From positions 1 to 6,532 of the forward strand of contig VMDJ01000107.1 in assembly GCA_008080925.1 (NCBI GenBank): a stretch of 6,532 nt of DNA, read 5' to 3'. The notes under the pieces are model-generated. The model saw only the letters and a program-made list of their open reading frames with translations. It searched no databases and had not been told where the DNA came from. Every line of letters starts with the position of its first letter. The first letter of the stretch is position 1. Positions 6,093 to 6,532 of this stretch are shown piece after piece. The stretch is from Gammaproteobacteria bacterium. Its GTDB lineage: Bacteria > Pseudomonadota > Gammaproteobacteria > Chromatiales > Chromatiaceae. A program made the position numbers and the translations under genes.

Positions 6093-6170
6093 TAGGATGG
6101 TGGTTGAAGTGATGGTCTCATCAGTGCAACCTCCTAAAAGACTGGCCCCACCTAGGTGGGGCATTTTTTT
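6093..6170 (+). ncRNA. Possible structured small RNA or folded 3' UTR ending in an intrinsic terminator
   Basis: The stretch folds well by eye. TGATG (6110-6114) pairs with CATCA (6119-6123) over a GTCT loop. Outside a 3x3 internal loop GGTTG (6102-6106) pairs with CAACC (6127-6131), and beyond a 4-nt bulge AGGA (6094-6097) pairs with TCCT (6132-6135). A short A-rich spacer leads into the terminator hairpin. CCTCCT at 6130-6135 is complementary to a Shine-Dalgarno sequence, a feature of some C-rich regulatory RNAs. A weak TTGCTT (6059-6064) and TACCTT (6081-6086), 16 bases apart, could be a promoter. It may equally be the 3' UTR of the upstream gene. Confidence 0.3.
6145..6170 (+). terminator. 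Strong intrinsic terminator, probably bidirectional
   Basis: GCCCCACCTAGGTGGGGC (6145-6162) is a perfect 18-nt palindrome followed by ATTTTTTT, a textbook intrinsic terminator for plus-strand transcription from the unknown gene. It also lies 10 nt beyond the stop of the convergent minus-strand zinc-ribbon gene. In that direction a shorter T-rich stretch (CAGTCTTTT) follows, so it probably serves both, less efficiently on the minus strand. Confidence 0.9.
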
Positions 6171-6179
6171 GCGCTAAAT

Positions 6180-6368
6180 TTACCCAGCGGCCATATCTGC
6201 GCCACAACATTGTGGGCTTTTGATTTTGCCATCACATTGTGGGCACTTCGAAATCTGAACTTCTGAGCCATCATCAAGGGTAAGGGTGTCATTTACCAGC
6301 TCAACATTACACTTGGCACAGGTCGCGTTGACTGCCATGCCGCAAACATTACAAGAATATGTAGACAT
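6180..6368 (-). CDS. Small cysteine-rich zinc-ribbon-like protein (62 residues)
   Basis: The protein contains C6-x2-C9, C17-x2-C20, C42-x2-C45 and a C54-C55 pair, which could form two metal-binding knuckles: one from the first two CxxC pairs, or a ribbon pairing one of them with C42/C45. The middle, VNDTLTLDDGSEVQIS (25-40), looks like a beta hairpin, and KIKSPQCCGADMA closes the protein. No signal peptide or membrane segment is seen. The start is secured by a strong AGGAGG (complement of 6378-6383), nine bases upstream. The gene lies just downstream of a tRNA and its terminator on the same strand and converges with the unknown gene. The strong ribosome binding site and regular cysteine spacing argue for a real gene. 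Its role is unknown: zinc binding is inferred, and redox or iron-sulfur use is not excluded. Confidence 0.8.
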   Translation of the reverse strand: MSTYSCNVCGMAVNATCAKCNVELVNDTLTLDDGSEVQISKCPQCDGKIKSPQCCGADMAAG

Positions 6369-6406
6369 AATTTTTCTCCTCCTAAGCGAAAGATAGATGA
6401 AAACAC

Positions 6407-6439
6407 AAAAACCACCATCAAGAAAATAATGGGGTTTTT
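6407..6439 (-). terminator. Intrinsic terminator downstream of the tRNA
   Basis: Read on the minus strand, AAAAACCCCAT (6439 down to 6429) pairs with ATGGTGGTTTTT (6418 down to 6407) with a single bulged base and a 10-nt loop. The 3' arm ends in TTTTT and is followed by GTGTTTTC. This suits termination of the tRNA transcript. The zinc-ribbon start is only 38 nt further on, leaving little room for a promoter, so that gene may depend on read-through or on a promoter overlapping this hairpin. Confidence 0.6.
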
Positions 6440-6462
6440 ATGTCTATATAGATAGGGGAGAG

Positions 6463-6532
<70 letters not shown>

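Noticed and set aside
6097..6177. Short plus-strand frame starting MVVEVMVSS in the final intergenic gap
   Set aside because: It runs straight through the terminator hairpin and its T-run and has no separate ribosome binding site.

Overview
The window reads as a chromosomal housekeeping stretch from a gammaproteobacterium. The main reasons are TatC, which follows the E. coli protein almost residue for residue through its membrane domain, the linkage of late his genes to tatABC (seen in pseudomonads and relatives), and a tRNA with an encoded CCA that closely resembles the gammaproteobacterial Ile2 tRNA. Base composition looks moderate. I infer a free-living, possibly marine, gammaproteobacterium but cannot name a genus. 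I see no prophage, transposon, CRISPR array or other mobile DNA.

Layout. Positions 1-2234 look like one plus-strand operon: the last codons of hisF, then hisE (histidine biosynthesis), then tatA, tatB and tatC (twin-arginine protein export). The hisF/hisE overlap is 4 nt and the tatB/tatC gap is 3 nt. Two small hairpins lie between hisE and tatA. Positions 2327-4147 encode a DUF255/YyaL-type thioredoxin-fold protein that here carries a Sec-type signal peptide. Positions 4197-5183 encode MoaA, the radical-SAM enzyme that starts molybdenum cofactor synthesis. Positions 5294-6052 encode a 252-residue protein I do not recognise, behind its own likely promoter. A 127-nt gap follows with a strong terminator and a possible structured RNA. 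The right end is on the minus strand: a partial CAU-anticodon tRNA, its terminator, and a 62-residue cysteine-rich zinc-ribbon-like protein that converges on the shared terminator.

How the genes may work together. MoaA starts the cofactor pathway for molybdoenzymes, many of which are classic Tat substrates, so tatABC near moaA makes functional sense even though transcription is probably not shared. The his genes are linked to tat by operon structure, not by known biochemistry.

The most notable feature is TatC. After a complete membrane domain (about residues 1-235) it carries some 150 extra residues: a low-complexity, very acidic linker and then a short helical module resembling the C-terminal TPR-like motif of FimV. 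Second is the folded stretch between the unknown gene and its terminator, which may be a small RNA or only a structured 3' UTR.
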